Shown here in pieces: positions 40,471-53,764 of a DNA stretch of 64,000 nt (its first letter is position 1; every line of letters starts with the position of its first letter). A program made the position numbers and the translations under genes. Origin of the DNA: Thysanoteuthis rhombus (lineage: Eukaryota > Mollusca > Cephalopoda > Oegopsida > Thysanoteuthidae); the NCBI GenBank assembly GCA_963457665.1, contig OY735211.1, positions 41,574,382 to 41,638,381 of the forward strand, read 5' to 3'. The notes under the pieces are model-generated. The model saw only the letters and a program-made list of their open reading frames with translations, was not told where the DNA came from and searched no databases.

Positions 40471-41149
40471 TCAAAAATAATATTTACCCATTGCCCATTG
40501 GTATAACACGACGAAAAATCTCGCCCGACATTTTTTGTTGGGGCGTTACTGAAAGAGCCTAAGATTTCTTCCATAACCGTTATTAGTTATTTTCGATGTA
40601 ATGTATTATAAAGTACTTCTAACCAGATGAGTCTTGCAAGTCTGCGCCATACACCAGACTCTCACATTCCTCGCCATGTTGTCTTTTCGTCGGATTTATG
40701 TGTTTATACTTATCCAGTGATGTGAAGAAAATCAGTTATTTAGCAAAGAGCATACAACATTTCTTCGACTCCTCTCGGCAAGTCAAACAATGAATACAGA
40801 CAAGAAAAATGTGGAGCCGACAAATCCTTTAAGAAAACATTCCTTGGTCAGGATACACAACAAAGTGTCGCTGTTTCTTGCAAAGACCAGTTGAAAAACG
40901 TGACGAGAACAAATAATGAATAGATAACGAATTTTGTTTTGGTTAAGAAGAGCCAATGAGAAGGCACACAACTCGAAGTGGTACATTTTTTTTTTACCAG
41001 TTGAGAGAAAATTAATGGCACAAATTTTCAGTAGGGGCATTTGGACAACAATTGAATAGAGGTCCTGGACTGTAAACATAATTCATAATCATAATATGAG
41101 AGCAGTAATTTTATCTCTATTCTCAGTGTCTCTTCATCGTTATCTATCA

Positions 41150-41200
41150 ATCTCAGTTAGCTCATATCTATCCATCTATCTACCGATCTATCTATCTATC

Positions 41201-41275
<75 letters not shown>

Positions 41276-41303
41276 GTATCCATCCATCTATCTATCCAGA
41301 CAA

Positions 41304-41379
<76 letters not shown>

Positions 41380-41404
41380 CATCATCATCATCATCATCAT
41401 CATT
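41150..41404. repeat. Compound microsatellite (CTAT)n-(TA)n-(CATC)n-(ATT)n-(CAT)n
   Basis: Successive blocks: CTAT tetranucleotides, about 75 bp of TA with one break, CATCTATC units, then ATT and ATC trinucleotide runs for over 100 bp. The long isoleucine/tyrosine frames here are artefacts of the repeat. Confidence 0.97.
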
Positions 41405-42384
41405 AATATTTGAAGGGATGATCTGTTCCAAAAATGAACATCCAAAATTCTTTCTTTTTAACCTGGGCTCGAAGACCGACCAATGGAGCCTGTAAGGAAA
41501 AATGCAACCACTCCGGCCACGAGGCAGGCCACATTTATTTAGTATTATTTTATCATGATGAAGATAGTAATTAACTTAATCAGCAGCAGCGAGGAAAATG
41601 TAAATGATTGTTCCTTCATTTTCTATCATTAATTCTTACAGAACGATAAGCGGGGATGTACTTCAAATACACACCGTATACAAATAGTTTGATACACTTG
41701 TATAATCAGGCAAAAAACGATTGAAACAAGGTTTACATCGATGAGACTGTTTACCGCTCAAAAATGGAGAAATCAACTTTCACGCCGACAATGATTAGAT
41801 AATTTCGATTTTAATTTTTTATTGTTGTGTTATTCATTGGGACCATTATACACATGCGTGCACGGTATCTGATCAGGTACTCATGGGAGAGTGGTACCCA
41901 AGTTCTCACTGGGCAAAAACTGAAAGTGAGAAGAGAGTCAAACATCAGGACCTTGTCCTGCAGCTGCAAAATTTGTTGAATTACGGTCCTGTCCATAATC
42001 AATAGAGAACTGAGAATTCTTCTAGAGTATCTTACCAAGAAATTCCATGACTAAAGAAAAACGTTTCCTCTATGCCAATATGTTTACAGCTTGAAACTCT
42101 CATTTTAATAGAATTTGTAAACTTCAGTTTCATCTTACATCTCAAGATGGAAGGAGTGCTAGACTTGTATTTCTTTCATAGTAATTTCATTTGCTTTTTA
42201 TCGCAATTCCCTGATCGTCATTCCACAATCATTTGTAAGCAGCGTGGATCGGAAATGAAGAATAAGCCTCTGGCGAGACTCAAAACCGCATCCCTTATAC
42301 TCGTGGGTCTGTATTACCGCGACAGCAGCTTTACTGATGCGGATACCAAGTTCACCGGTAGCAGTCATTCCAATTCAACGACAG

Positions 42385-42835
42385 TCCGGGTAGTTGTGAT
42401 GAAAAGCAACTGAAATTAGGATAAAAAATAATACTAGTCAAAAATTAATTATTGTTGACGATGTTTCATCCCATGACAATTCAAGATGATATAGCTACTA
42501 TTACTACTACTGTATATAATCAAAATAATTGCATTGGGTGTGGTGGAACTGAGGGACCAGGAAAAAAATAAGGAGTAAGTTTATATGGTTTGGTTTGATT
42601 TTCTTTCAAACTATACTTCTGCAGATCAAACGGCTAGAGTAGTTTTCAATTTCAAAGGTATCCGAGTTCGATTCTTGCCGGGAGCTTATTCTTTATTTCC
42701 AGTCACCCTTGTTTCCTGATAGCTGTAGAATGAAAGTCTGAGGAGTTGCAACGAAAAACAATTGAAAAATAAGATAAAAGAAACACTGGTCAAGAATTAA
42801 TAATTGATGAAAATGCTTCGCTTGACGGAAATTTA
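42385..42835 (+). repeat. Two tandemly placed SINE-like family A copies
   Basis: The body at 42385-42500 (AAAAGCAACTGAAATTAGGAT, ACTAGTCAAAAATTAATTATT, CATGACAATTCAAG) is followed by a second copy at 42610-42835. The second copy has a B-box-like GAGTTCGATTCTTGCC at about 42671 and the body GTAGAATGAAAGTCTGAGGAGTTG. The first is headless, the second has a decayed head. Confidence 0.65.
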
Positions 42836-44880
42836 AGGTAAGCAATCAATTAATGTTAATGAGTTAACGCAAATGATTAAAATAAAGCTCATCAGAACAT
42901 TGTACATAAACATTACAACCATCGCATCGATAATTTCACGGTGATATCGCTTCTTTCGAAGTCGGGGTTTTCCGGTACTTAACCTCGAATTTAAATAGAG
43001 CAAGCCCGTTACACCCCATGCGCAACCCCACAGGATCTACCCTGACCTGGATCTCTTCGGATATGCTTACAAGTTTTGTTGTAAAGCAATATATAATTGC
43101 TGACCACATTCCAATGGTTTTATGCAATTCTCTATACATCCATTTTATTTACTGCTTGATGTTGTTTTACAAAGCCGGCGGGAAGACCTTCTCTCCTTAT
43201 TTTTTCAATTTTTTTACCACGTACTCTGACACCATAGTAACATAAAAAGAATTAGAAGCCGATACTAATTCCCTTACAATTCTCACCCCCTTTTCGCTGA
43301 TTGTCTTACCTCAGTCGAACAAATTCCGTCGTATACTATTACAGGTATGTTGATTTATTTGCTTCGTTGTTCGTCGGGTTAGTAGATAATCCGAATTTAT
43401 AAGGCCAGGAAAGATCGGTGAGCGGCAACACAGGCCGAGTTCTAGCTGGATAATTTATTGTGAATAGTTGAACTGCGGGAGGGAGCCCATGATCTGGTCC
43501 GCCTCGGATGGCAGGTGAATTTCGGGGGAGGAACACCACCTTGTGAGTAGGACTTGCCGGTGAATAACCACAAAGAGTCAAATGAAAGATAACTAAAATG
43601 GAAAAAAAAGGCTTAAAATATTTGTCAAGGGTTCCAATGATATTTGTTTATACCCTTTTCTGTTCGTAGTCACGATTTTTATTCCTTTTTTTTCAATTAA
43701 TATCCCTTAATATTTGCTTGGAAGTCGCCTTCACCAGCCATTAAGATCGACGTCAAGTCACTTTCTTTGTGTTGAATTGATATCATAAATAATATTATAA
43801 TTACTGGTAAATGAATACAAAAATGAAAGTACCCAGAATTGGTGTGTTCCCCTAAAAAAGGGGAAAAAAGTTCGGCCTTATTTTTGATGCCTAAAATGGA
43901 AAAATGTCCCCCTCACATTTGACCTCAAAAAATAAAAAAAAGTTTCCCTCGATTTTGAATCCCAAAAGGGGGAAAAGTTTCTTTTCACTTTTGGACCGCT
44001 GAAAGAACAGAAAAAATGAGGTCAAGTGAAAAAAAACAAAGCAAAATTTATGAGAAAATGGTACCTGATTATGAAGTCAGGTAAAAAAAAATCGACTGAA
44101 TAGAATGTTATCAAATTTTTCTGATTATATGATAACTTCATAATAAAACGCTGGGCGTTCTCTGATGACGTCAAAAATTGATGATGGCACTGTACTTGTA
44201 TACAAAGTAAAGGTCTAGTTTTGCATTATAGTTATATCGTAATTTGAACCACTCCCATAAAGCATAATGCAACAACTGAAAATCATCCGGATTTGTTTTA
44301 TTCTTCAAGTTACAGCATTTAAGGTGTATTGAAAAACTCTGTCTGCCATGTGCCGTTTTTGCTGGATTACGGTAATATACATACAAAGAGAAAAACGACG
44401 TAATGATTTTTATTTTTTGATGTTTTGCAAAACATTAGCTGATTATGTACCCGAGATATCACGGGTAAGATTTATTGAATAGATCCAACAAAACGTTCAT
44501 TCTATCTCACGATTTCACATTAAGTGATACAGAAAATTCCAATGACTGGGGAAAAAATGAAGCAATGATCACAATCGTATTCTACCGCCGATTGCGTTAG
44601 AACCTGGTATATCTAGGCATGGATTCAGTTTTTTCTTATCAATGCCCACTGACTTTACTACTGCTCCAGCACTTTTCTGTTTAACTACAGTCATTTTCTG
44701 TACTGATAAAGTTTGATCAGGGAAGGTTCCATCGTTCGGTCTGTGTGCTGTGCTTTGAAAATGTGGTTTTCAGTAGCCAAGGATTCACGCAAGCATTACT
44801 GACAGAATAAGGCTTATCATAATTCAAAAAGTTAATCTTCTGCTTAACGTAGAGGAAATCTCATCAATGTTTTTGAAGTT
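42836..44880. other. Intergenic with a GC-richer patch
   Basis: 43339-43590 is GC-richer. Read on the minus strand it has CAATAAATTATCC and CTTATAAATTCGG words and ends AGCAAATAAATC. It may be a decayed LTR or promoter, with no second copy seen. At about 43850-43990 a loose repeat of GGGGAAAA/TTTTGATCC.AAAA words recurs about every 50 bp. No gene recognised. Confidence 0.35.
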
Positions 44881-44886
44881 TCATTA

Positions 44887-46000
44887 TCATCATCATCTAT
44901 TTAGCGTCTGTCTTTGGACGTAGACCTTCCAAGATTTGCCAGACCTCTCTATCATGGGCGTTGCAGAGCTGAACTTGTTCAAGTTTGTCATGCCATCTTA
45001 TTTTCTACCGGGTAGAATTTTGTATATCACCCCTGGGGATCAACGTTTCGAGATTTGATATCCAGCGGTTGTCTGTCATTCTTGCAACATGACTAGCCCA
45101 TTGTCATTTTAGTTTTCTAATCGATTCAATGATATCTCCCGTTTTTTTTCTCTCTAATATATTGTGTTGTTTTGTGATCTTCCATGTAAGGTTGAGCATG
45201 TTCCTCTCATGTGCCCTTTGCATGGTTCTCAGTTTAAGGTTAGGTTTCATGTTTCAGATCCGTACGTAACCACCAGGGGGGATGCATTGGTTGTAGATCC
45301 ATTTTTTCAGGGCTTGTGGGGTTTCCTTGTTCTCGAAGGCTGGGCTTGCTCAATCGAAAGCTTGCCAATATAGAGTGATTCTCTGCTTGATTTCTTCTTG
45401 TCTTGGGGATTTCATGGAGGTTCGATGTCCGAGGTAGATGTAGTGTTCTACTTTCCTCAGCTCTGCGTTTCTGATTGTACTAGTTGTGTTTTTGTCCTCA
45501 AAATGTTTGTTGCACAGGATATTTGTTTTACTGGGGTTCACATGAAGGCCAACTCTCTTGCTTCCTTCATTCAGTTCGTCTAGCATGATTTGGAGATTAT
45601 GAAGGTTATCGACAAAAAGCACGATGTGGACAGCAAATCAGAGGTAACTTAATTATTCACCGTCTGTTTCGATTCCTTTGTTTTCCCATTCTAGGTTTCG
45701 GAAGATTATCTCGAGACAGGCTATGAAGAGTTTTGGTAAACTGGTATCCCTATATCTTACTCTTTTTTCGATCAGGAAGGACTCAGAATCTTTTCATAGA
45801 CTGATAAAGAAACTGATATGCCTGTAGATATGTTGCAATACAGGGTCTGCGCCTTGCAGTATGATTAAATCAAAGACCTTGGGGATTCCCATTGAGTCAA
45901 AGGCCTTCTTTGAGACTACCAATGCTACAGCGAGTGGCGTTTCATAATCTACAGTTTTCTCTTTTAATTGATTAACCTAGATTCGGTAAATCAATTGATA
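44887..46000 (-). pseudogene. 5'-truncated RTE-clade LINE (minus strand)
   Basis: On the minus strand, from the upstream end: an INQL-like RT start, AVALVVSKKAFDSMGIPK (finger/palm), a degenerate region around the FADD box reading FVDN, LQIMLDELNEGSKRVGLHVN, VEHYIYLGHRTSMKSPR, RTMQRAHERNMLNLTWK and ASHVARMTDNRW, the C-terminal HDREVW word, and a tail of ATGATG units at 44887-44898. Same family as 22369, 24310 and 60436. It keeps the true 3' end and lacks about the first half of the ORF. Stops and shifts are frequent. Confidence 0.88.
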
Positions 46001-46189
46001 GTCCACTGAAAACCAAATGGGGCACTGGGCGATTTGAAATTCCTAAAGAGCAGATCAGGAGAAGTTTCGGAATCTTGGGGAATCGTGCTTGCAAAGTACG
46101 TGATACATAGGTATAAACATCAACTGTTAAAGCTGGAATGTTTTAATAATCAGAAAAAAGGCTTTTTTATAGTAGCGTTGTACACGCTC

Positions 46190-46385
46190 TTTTAACAGAA
46201 GCTTCGATCTATCATGAACATTGAAAAGGAGAACTGCATCACCAATCTTGCTCTCTTTGAGAAGACTCAAGCCAACAGCGAAGAGGCCACCATCATTAAA
46301 CATCGACTTAAATGGACGGGTGCATGAGTGACATTAAATTTTCCCCAGTAGATCCTCGGCAGCGAACTCATCGTCAGTATCCATT
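46190..46385 (+). pseudogene. C-terminal fragment of another non-LTR retrotransposon
   Basis: The translation reads LRSIMNIEKENCITNLALFE, then TQANSEEATIIKHRLKWTGA, then after a stop LPQ.ILGSEL. This is the tail pattern (LRSIL.I.W.D.VTN..VL..A...SIEA...K.RLRWTGHV) common to many animal LINE ORF2 C-termini, different from the RTE family nearby. Clade not assigned. Nothing recognisable follows. Confidence 0.6.
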
Positions 46386-46389
46386 TACC

Positions 46390-49150
46390 ACATCACGGGC
46401 AAAATTTGACGTATGGTGTAGGGTAGAGGAATCCGCACATGACTCAATGTTGCATATTATGGTGATTTATCTCCCTTCGGTCATCGCCACGGACATTACT
46501 CCACACCCTTGATTTTGCCCCGTTTTGTGCAATGGGGAGAAGATGTGTGAAAGAAGGATCACCGGACACGAAATTTATATCTAGTTTGCTTCGTCCGGAG
46601 ACAAAGCAAATCCAAGTCGGGACAGTTATCGTCGTGCAGTGGAGAGCTTGCTAGCCACTCAAGCTATCGTTAATGAATTCGTTCCTCACTGGATCAAGGT
46701 TACCAGATTGCAACACAAGAGGCAAATAATCCGAACTTTATCTCTGAGTCTTACCCAACACAGGCATTGGAATCGGGTGTGCCTGGAGGCCAGTACTGAA
46801 CCCCAGTCTTACTCAATTTCAAAATTTGACGCTATTCTAATGCTTGTGTTGGATAAACCTTGGAGTTAAATCTCGGATTATTTTCCCTTGTTGCTTTATC
46901 TGGCAAAACTGCACTGGGTGCATATATGTCAACCTTACGCTTGCCTAGTCTACAGATTGATGTGCACTTCTTGCAACACGTTGACAGTGTGTTCCTCTCT
47001 ATACACTTGAAAAATGTGGCCTTTGCCGAAGTTATCTCATCCACAAACCATGCTATAATTTTTTTTTTTTGCGTTATCTGAAAGTGATTGTACTACAAGC
47101 TGTTGATAGCACTTTATACTATCTCTAAGTGCCAAGAGAAAAATAAAACCAAACTTCATATATTTCGCGCGTCGGTCTTTGAATTAAAACTGCCGGAGCG
47201 TGAAGGAGTTGAGGTCGAAATTAGCCAAAAAGGACCAATCAGAAACAATGGAGTCGGCTGGATTTATGGGACCCAGAAAAAAAAACAAACAAAAAAAAAA
47301 AAACGAGCTCGCAAATAGCGTCAGTAAATCAGAATTTATGGCGTCATGGTTGGCTTGCTTCTTCAGTCTTAAGTGCACTTCGACGATTCAGCTTTGACAA
47401 ATCAACTTTTAACCTTGAATTCAATTGCAAATTGAAATACACCCCATGCCAATGAAGTAGTATGTATAAGTAATTATTTACATCATGTGGTATTTTACTT
47501 CACTAATTATTCAGACTGACCGCTGAGAACACTATGGTGGAAAACCTGATAGTTTCTGTACTTGAATCGGAACGTGTTGATTAAAGATCCATATAAACCA
47601 CGGGACAAATTTATATGGGAATTTGGGTATCTTGGATTTCATTAGATTGATTCAGTTGAGAGAGGGTCATAATTCTTAGTTTGACATTTGAATTTACAGT
47701 CATTTCGATTTGATATTCATTAAAATTATAAGGAACGAAGTCACAGTCAATTATTTGGGTTCGTGATCAGAGTAGAAATAACCTAACCAATCCCAACTGC
47801 TATTCCAATTCTCTACCGCTGAGCAATATATTTACTGTCGCCGGAGCTGAACTAATCCGTTTATAGCTGTGTTTTGAAATTTTTGTAAGATGTAGAATTG
47901 CTATCATTCATATGAATTATTGGATTATTATGCTTGTCTCTTATTCTTTTCTCTTGGTAAATTTTCCGTCTCCTTTAAGTGGAAATACTATTTTGTAAAT
48001 CATTTCAAATGGTTTTAGTCAAATACAACAGTACCTGAAAGAGAAGTACAGGCAGAACAGATATAAAAATGGATGTATTTATCAATGTACAATAGAGATG
48101 TCAATAAGAAAATACATGTTAGTCACAGAACAAAATTGATGCGACATATTTTAAGGCAATGTTAAAAGTGATAAAAATAGCGTGAAAAAGCATTCTGTAA
48201 GTTAAAAATGAATATCAGAATGCGCCCTCGATTCGGAAGCTAGCTAGTTATAACTCAGTGAGAAAAAGTATCCACATTTCCTCTAAATACACTGTAAGTT
48301 TCATGTTTCAAAACTTAGCGGGAATTATATAAAATGTAAATTTTGATCATTTCGGATACGGTAAAAAGTTGTTCACAAGATATTACTAGTTGTTAGTATT
48401 GATTGGGCTGTTACAAATACTCCCCTCGGCAAGCGAATGTTAGGTATCTGAAAATTTGGCAATTTATGTAAATTTTCAGAAAAGGACAAAGTTTGGAAAG
48501 TTGTACAATATTTTTGGAAAAACAGTGTGCTCGACAATTCGCAAAACATTCACTAAAAAAATACGAAAATGACATCACATTAATTGATAGAAAAAAAGTA
48601 TGACACAAGGAGTGTTTGTAAAATTGTCTATTAGTGACAAAAACAGTGTCTTTGGGTGTTTCTGACAGTTCCTGAGTGTGAGTGACGGTAGAAGTAAAAA
48701 ACAGAACGTTTGAATGTTTGCTTCGGTGTGTAATTTTTGTGAAACTGAAAATTTCGCATTTTGGATAGATAAGCGAATCGGTTTACATAATAGACATGGC
48801 TACGTATGTATCTATGTAAGTATGAACACAGGCCGCATCAATGGAGCTAGAGGGCTCATCTATCACTTACATATGAAGGCATAATTAGTGACTAAATCTC
48901 TAGCCAGTTTTTATGTATCAGTAAACTTGACTTGATCAGCTTAATTATGTCAATCGTCTGTTTTGTTTACGTAAGGCATAACTTTATCTCTTCATTTTAA
49001 GCAAAATCATTTTTTGTTTTTTTTTTGTCTCTCTCTTGTCTTTCTCGACATTAACGATAGTTTTTTTTTTTCAAATTCCTAAAAACTAAAAAAAATGTAT
49101 AAAATTTTCCAACTATTATCATTGTTATTATTCACAATAAGCTGATTTGA
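46390..49150. other. Intergenic, no gene recognised
   Basis: Less AT-rich at 46390-46880, where open frames on the plus strand (46312-46512, 46639-46869) match nothing I know; they may be more retrotransposon remains. AT-rich after 47400. Confidence 0.45.
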
Positions 49151-49157
49151 ATGAGAT

Positions 49158-49159
<2 letters not shown>

Positions 49160-49197
<38 letters not shown>

Positions 49198-49228
49198 TGT
49201 GTGTATGAGAGAGAGAGAGAGAGTGTAT

Positions 49229-49291
<63 letters not shown>
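49160..49291. repeat. (GA)n microsatellite
   Basis: Two long GA dinucleotide runs separated by GTGTGTATGA and GTGTATGACA interruptions. Confidence 0.97.
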
Positions 49292-49296
<5 letters not shown>

Positions 49297-49447
49297 GTTA
49301 GTAAGTATATTATCTAATTTTTTATTTAAAATAATAACATCCTTTTTTGACCACCCAGGGGCAGGCTTGGTCACCGGGCAATCAGGCGAAATCCTAGTAG
49401 GCCTCTCAGACTGAGGGCCAGTGCTGCCTGGTGCCTAATCGGGAGGC

Positions 49448-49823
49448 CAGCGGTTCTCAAACTGTAGGTCGTTTCACAATAGTGTGCCACAACTACCTCC
49501 TAAGTATGCTGCTTAATTTACTTCTCCAAAAATGCAAAAATGTATTTCGAGCCTTGAGTAGTACGAATATTGTGTCTGTCCCGCTTCCGCCGAAGAGTTA
49601 CCAATCTAATGTTTTTTTATCTCTAAACTTTGTGAAATCTTTTTAACGACAGGTGAAAGGAGAAAGGAATGTTGAGTATGTATATAGATTTATCCGTGAA
49701 AGTTTCCTTTATTGACTATTGAAATGTTTCTGTCTAATTCATTACATTTTCACGGTTTATGTGCCAGATAAGTAAAATATATTTTTTAGTGTGTCGTCAT
49801 ATGATTAAGTTTGAGAACCACTG
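49448..49823. mobile_element. hAT-type MITE
   Basis: The left end CAGCGGTTCTCAAACTGT and the inverted right end (CAGTGGTTCTCAAACTT) are 15-17-bp hAT termini of the well-known CAGNGGTTCTCAA class. The 376-bp body has subterminal GTGTGCCACA and GTGTGTCGTC words and no transposase. The flanking octamers CGGGAGGC and CAGTTGGC agree at 5 of 8 positions, compatible with an old target duplication. Confidence 0.85.
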
Positions 49824-50550
49824 CAGTTGGCTGATCGTCTCGTTGGCCCTTCTAGTTTCAATACTTCTGAGATACTGACAGGGCCAGATTTACTATTGAT
49901 AGGGTCCAGTGCATAACATTTCTTGTGACCCCTCATTTTTTGTATTCAGCGATTATTTAAAAAAGTTAAAGACAAAAATGAAATATTCTTAAAATTATGA
50001 CGTTTAATTTAACGCAAAATCGTTCATGGAACATTAGTTGCAGGTGTCTGTATATGCAACTTTATGTGGGAAGTTATCAACTTTATAATCATATTAACGA
50101 TGCCCTTCCCTGTACGTCAGAGCCAAAATGAGTTTCAGTGCGGAAAAATCGTAAGGACACAAGTTAAATAGTGCAGTTTCATAAAAGAAATGCGGTCCTT
50201 CCGATAGAGCTCGAAGTATTACTTTATTTCCCTAATCTCATACTCCAAGAACTGTGATCCTGAATTACCTAACCCTAGCCCTAGCTCTGCCCCTAACCCA
50301 GATTTTAATTCTAACGTGGTGCGACAGCAAAAATATCACCACTGATAGAATAAATGTGCGAAAATAAAGCTATTCTATCGATGCACTACATAACTTGAAC
50401 CAAAGTAAGTAAGACTCTTTCCTCCACTTTTTTGCATTAATCATCACGTTTCTTTCGTCAAGACAACAAAATCAGGAAACAGAGACCTTTTGAAGTTTTC
50501 GTTCAAATCAGATCAAGAAAAGTTGGTTTTTAAATCTCATATTTTGTCTA
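49824..50550. other. Intergenic, no gene recognised
   Basis: Begins with SINE-like debris on either side of the hAT MITE. Contains a CCTAACCCTAGCCCTAGC word near 50268 that is not a telomeric array. Confidence 0.5.
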
Positions 50551-51695
50551 ATACAACGAGTATCAAATTATTATGCAATTACATTTTTCCCTTCTAAATT
50601 CAGCTACAGTGGAAGAATTTTAATAATGTTTTACACAGATATTCGCAATGCATTATTGTTCAATGACTGAAAATATTGAACAAATATGTATAAGTGGTAA
50701 AGAATACAGAGCATTGTTCTGCAATTCCCCAATTTTTATCGTGCCAAATTATTATGCATGGGTAAAAACACAGTAATACAGTAATTATATATTGATCAAA
50801 TCATTGAATAGCACACAGAATTAAAAGTTTTAAACAAGCTACAAAACTCATATACACAGATACTGGTCGATCATCCATTGATTTTGCTAAATTTTGAATT
50901 TCTCCACCTGCACTAGCTTCCACATTTGTCAGAATAGCTTGTCATACACCATATTTTGTTGCAAGATGATTTTCATAAGTTTCCCCTTGAGGATATTCCA
51001 GAGAATTTCGTTTGGGTTCAAATCTGTAGAAAATGGTGACCCAGTCCATTAATCTACCATTTCTGAGATCTATTTTAGGGGATGCATTTTTATAGCATCA
51101 AATACACGCCAAAGTCCAACCAATTAGTCTCCTACGATTCCAGCCGAGAACATAACTCCTCTACCCGAGACACAGTCGAAGAGGGCGCTTCTTTTCCTCT
51201 GCAACACAATTTGCACTACTTCCATCCAGTGCATAAAGGATGGGCTGGCACCCTTCGAAATTAGTTTTGCTGATGTTTTTTCTGACAATATACTTAGTTC
51301 GAAACACTTCCCGCAGTATTATTACCCTGGGTTTGTCCTTCAGATATTCTACACGATTCACCGGGGTCTTCAACGCATTTCTTCACTGTCTTCTCTAAGC
51401 AGTCTTGCTATTTCAAGGATTGCGCTTCCCTTTTCAAGCTGTGTGATGATATCATTCTGCGTTAAATTACTTTTACGGCTCACATTTTGATGATTTTGCT
51501 GTGGTTACCTAATAATTTGGCACTCTTAAAATGCAAGGTTATAACAATAATGGCTTCCTTTTTTTTTTGCTACTTAGCAGGATGACTTCATTTTTTCTAC
51601 ACTGGCGATGTTCGTGTCAAATCATTTTCTCAATATTACTTGAAACTAAATTTACGATAATATAACACCTGTCCATAATAATTTGACACGTTGTT
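50551..51695 (-). mobile_element. Tc1-like transposon with IR/DR-type ends and degraded transposase
   Basis: Outer inverted repeats carry ACAACG followed by TCAAATTATTATG at 50551-50575 and, inverted, at 51674-51695, flanked by TA at 50549-50550 and 51696-51697. Inner copies (GTGCCAAATTATTATG at 50741-50756; inverted GTGCCAAATTATTA at 51510-51524) lie about 170-190 bp inside each end. On the minus strand the coding remnant shows SRKSNLTQNDIITQLEKGSA followed by an EIARLL word (helix-turn-helix, about 51484-51400) and PFSTDLNPNEILWNILKGKL (the SPDLNPIENLW-type acidic site, about 51045-50980). The region of the second catalytic Asp is not readable, and stops and shifts are present. The copy is short for a Tc1 element. 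Confidence 0.85.
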
Positions 51696-51697
51696 TA

Positions 51698-53020
51698 GAT
51701 TTCGGATTTTCTGTCTGTTTTGCAGGCAATTCGTATGTTCGTATCATCATGAACATGCCGCTAAAGGTTTTGGGTGTTTACTTCAAGCTTTATGGAAAAG
51801 ATTCCGAAATTTCTGGTGTTGCAAAATCTTCCCAAATATATATGAAAAAAAGTCTTTAGCACTAAAATGTAATAAATATTTTTGTTCATACTGTCTTTGT
51901 ACCTCTCTGTTTTTTTTGTTTTTTTCTTAACATTTTATCAATTCAGCAATAAGGAATCTTTTCGGTGTGTTAGACTGATTTTTTTTTTGTAAAAGTGAAA
52001 GCATATCAATCGAACAGGTTTATGGACCGATTTGAATTTATTACGGAAATTATTAGAATGCACTTGAAATAATGACTGGTACCTCCACGAACTTTTGACA
52101 AAAAGTGGACAAGTGACAAAAGTCCAAAACTTGTATAACAGTTAATTTTTGGGGGAAAACCTTCGTCCCATTCATAGGAAGGATGATTGGAGAACATTCT
52201 GATAAAAGAATCATTTGTTTCCAATGTTTAGAACCGGAGGTTTTGACTTTGAAAAGTTGTTTACTTTGGATAAACAATTGGGTGTAATAATTTGCCTACG
52301 ATTTTTTTTATTTGAAGCAGACCAAGATTTTGAAATTGTACCAAAAACCAACCGGTTATCGGAATTTCCGGTACTTCTTGATTTATGAATGAATTCATTT
52401 ACAAAAAGTGTACTTTGTACGAAAAATTCGGAAATATTTTCAAGTCAATTACCCCTTCTTTATTCAATTTTATGAAATCTCTATAAAATATCAGACGCAG
52501 TTACTTAGAATATTTACTTTTCTATAAAAATACGTACCCACTGGAATTAAACGAATTGATAATATATTTGAAACCTCATCCGGAGATTTTAAAAAATATA
52601 TCATTGATCGAAAATTAAAGAAAAAAAAACTGAAATAGAATTGAAACATTTTTTTTTGTTTAGAAAGTTTTGTTGTTGCCTTTTTTCTAATCAAAATATA
52701 TTTGTTGGGAAAAAATTAATTTTTAAAGATTTTTGATCAAAAACTTAATTTATGCATATTTGATTTTTGAGACGGTCATTGATTTTTTTTGTCTAAAATC
52801 TAAGGAGCAAAGGTCAGTCACTTTTAACAAAGAGTGCATAATAAGAGAAATTATTTATTTGGTGTATTGGTTTTATTTCATCATTCATTCAATATTATTC
52901 AATCTCATACCGTGCGTAGCATAAAAATATTACTGGGTTGGATAATTTGGTCTTGCGCAGGGCGGTTTAGCATCGAGTAAACGCTGGTTACTTTTTACTT
53001 ATACAAACAAAGATGGAAGA
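51698..53020. other. Intergenic, no gene recognised
   Basis: AT-rich. Overlapping minus-strand frames at 52006-52277 stay open in two frames for 70 codons each, but I recognise neither and see no splice signals. Confidence 0.45.
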
Positions 53021-53024
53021 GGCA

Positions 53025-53385
53025 TACGTATTCACTCGTTCTGTCCGTCTGTTCACACAGTATGTCCAAAAGCTCTCCATTAATTTCAATTGTATCTTGC
53101 AGAAAGATGGGTCATAGGCTTAGGAAGAATAGATTGAATTCTAAGGCAGAACCTCAATTGATTTTCCTTAAGTTCTTTGTGGGTGTATGGTATTAGCAGA
53201 AGTAAGTTCTAATTGGATGCTTTTTATTTTTTTTTTCAATTTCCTTTCCTGTCTAATTTACATCTATATCATATTGATATATATCATATTAATTATTTTA
53301 CACGACATTTTCTACAGACTGCTCTACACACCATAAAGTCTGGCCCTTTCAAAACATGCACCTTCTGAACGGGCAAACCCTAGTT
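53025..53385 (+). repeat. Dispersed repeat family D copy and a second repeat shared with 61.6 kb
   Basis: 53035-53130 (CTGTCCGTCTGTTCACACAG, ATGTCCAAAAGCTCTC) matches the CGTCCACACAATATCTCCAAAA-type unit of 60950. 53325-53385 (CTACACACCATAAAGTCTGG, GGAACGGGCA-like end) matches about 61596-61660 (CCACGCACCGTAAAGTCCG, CTTTGGAACGGGCA). Confidence 0.6.
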
Positions 53386-53764
53386 ATATAATAGGAGGTT
53401 TTGAGTTCAACTGTCTCGTTTCTGATCAGAGCAGTGCGTCTTTCTGTATATGATAAAATCTAACGTTGATGAAATAATAATTCAATTTATCAGCTGTAAA
53501 ACAGATTAGTAATTTTTGGAACTTTCAGAAAGATGTGTGTGTATGTTTTAGGTTTCTACGTGTGTTAATTTCATGCCTTATTAATTTAACTTCAACATAT
53601 AATAAAATCTGTGATGTACTTTCCATTTAGATTAATTTCTAAGAAGAAGTGGGTAGAAGCCACCAATAATTCATGTTTTTTTTTTATCCAGCAAAATCCT
53701 AAGACACAACGTCTAAGAAATAAAAATCATTCACATGTATCATATAACTATATGGCTAGATTCA

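Noticed and set aside
41096-41445. Long frames rich in Ile/Tyr/His/Met on both strands
   Set aside because: They are translations of a compound microsatellite, open only because the repeats lack stop codons.
45164-45583. Plus-strand frames at 45164-45373 and 45398-45583
   Set aside because: Shadows of the minus-strand RTE reverse transcriptase relic.
49132-49414. Arg/Glu and Leu/Ser dipeptide-repeat frames
   Set aside because: Produced by the (GA)n microsatellite on the two strands.
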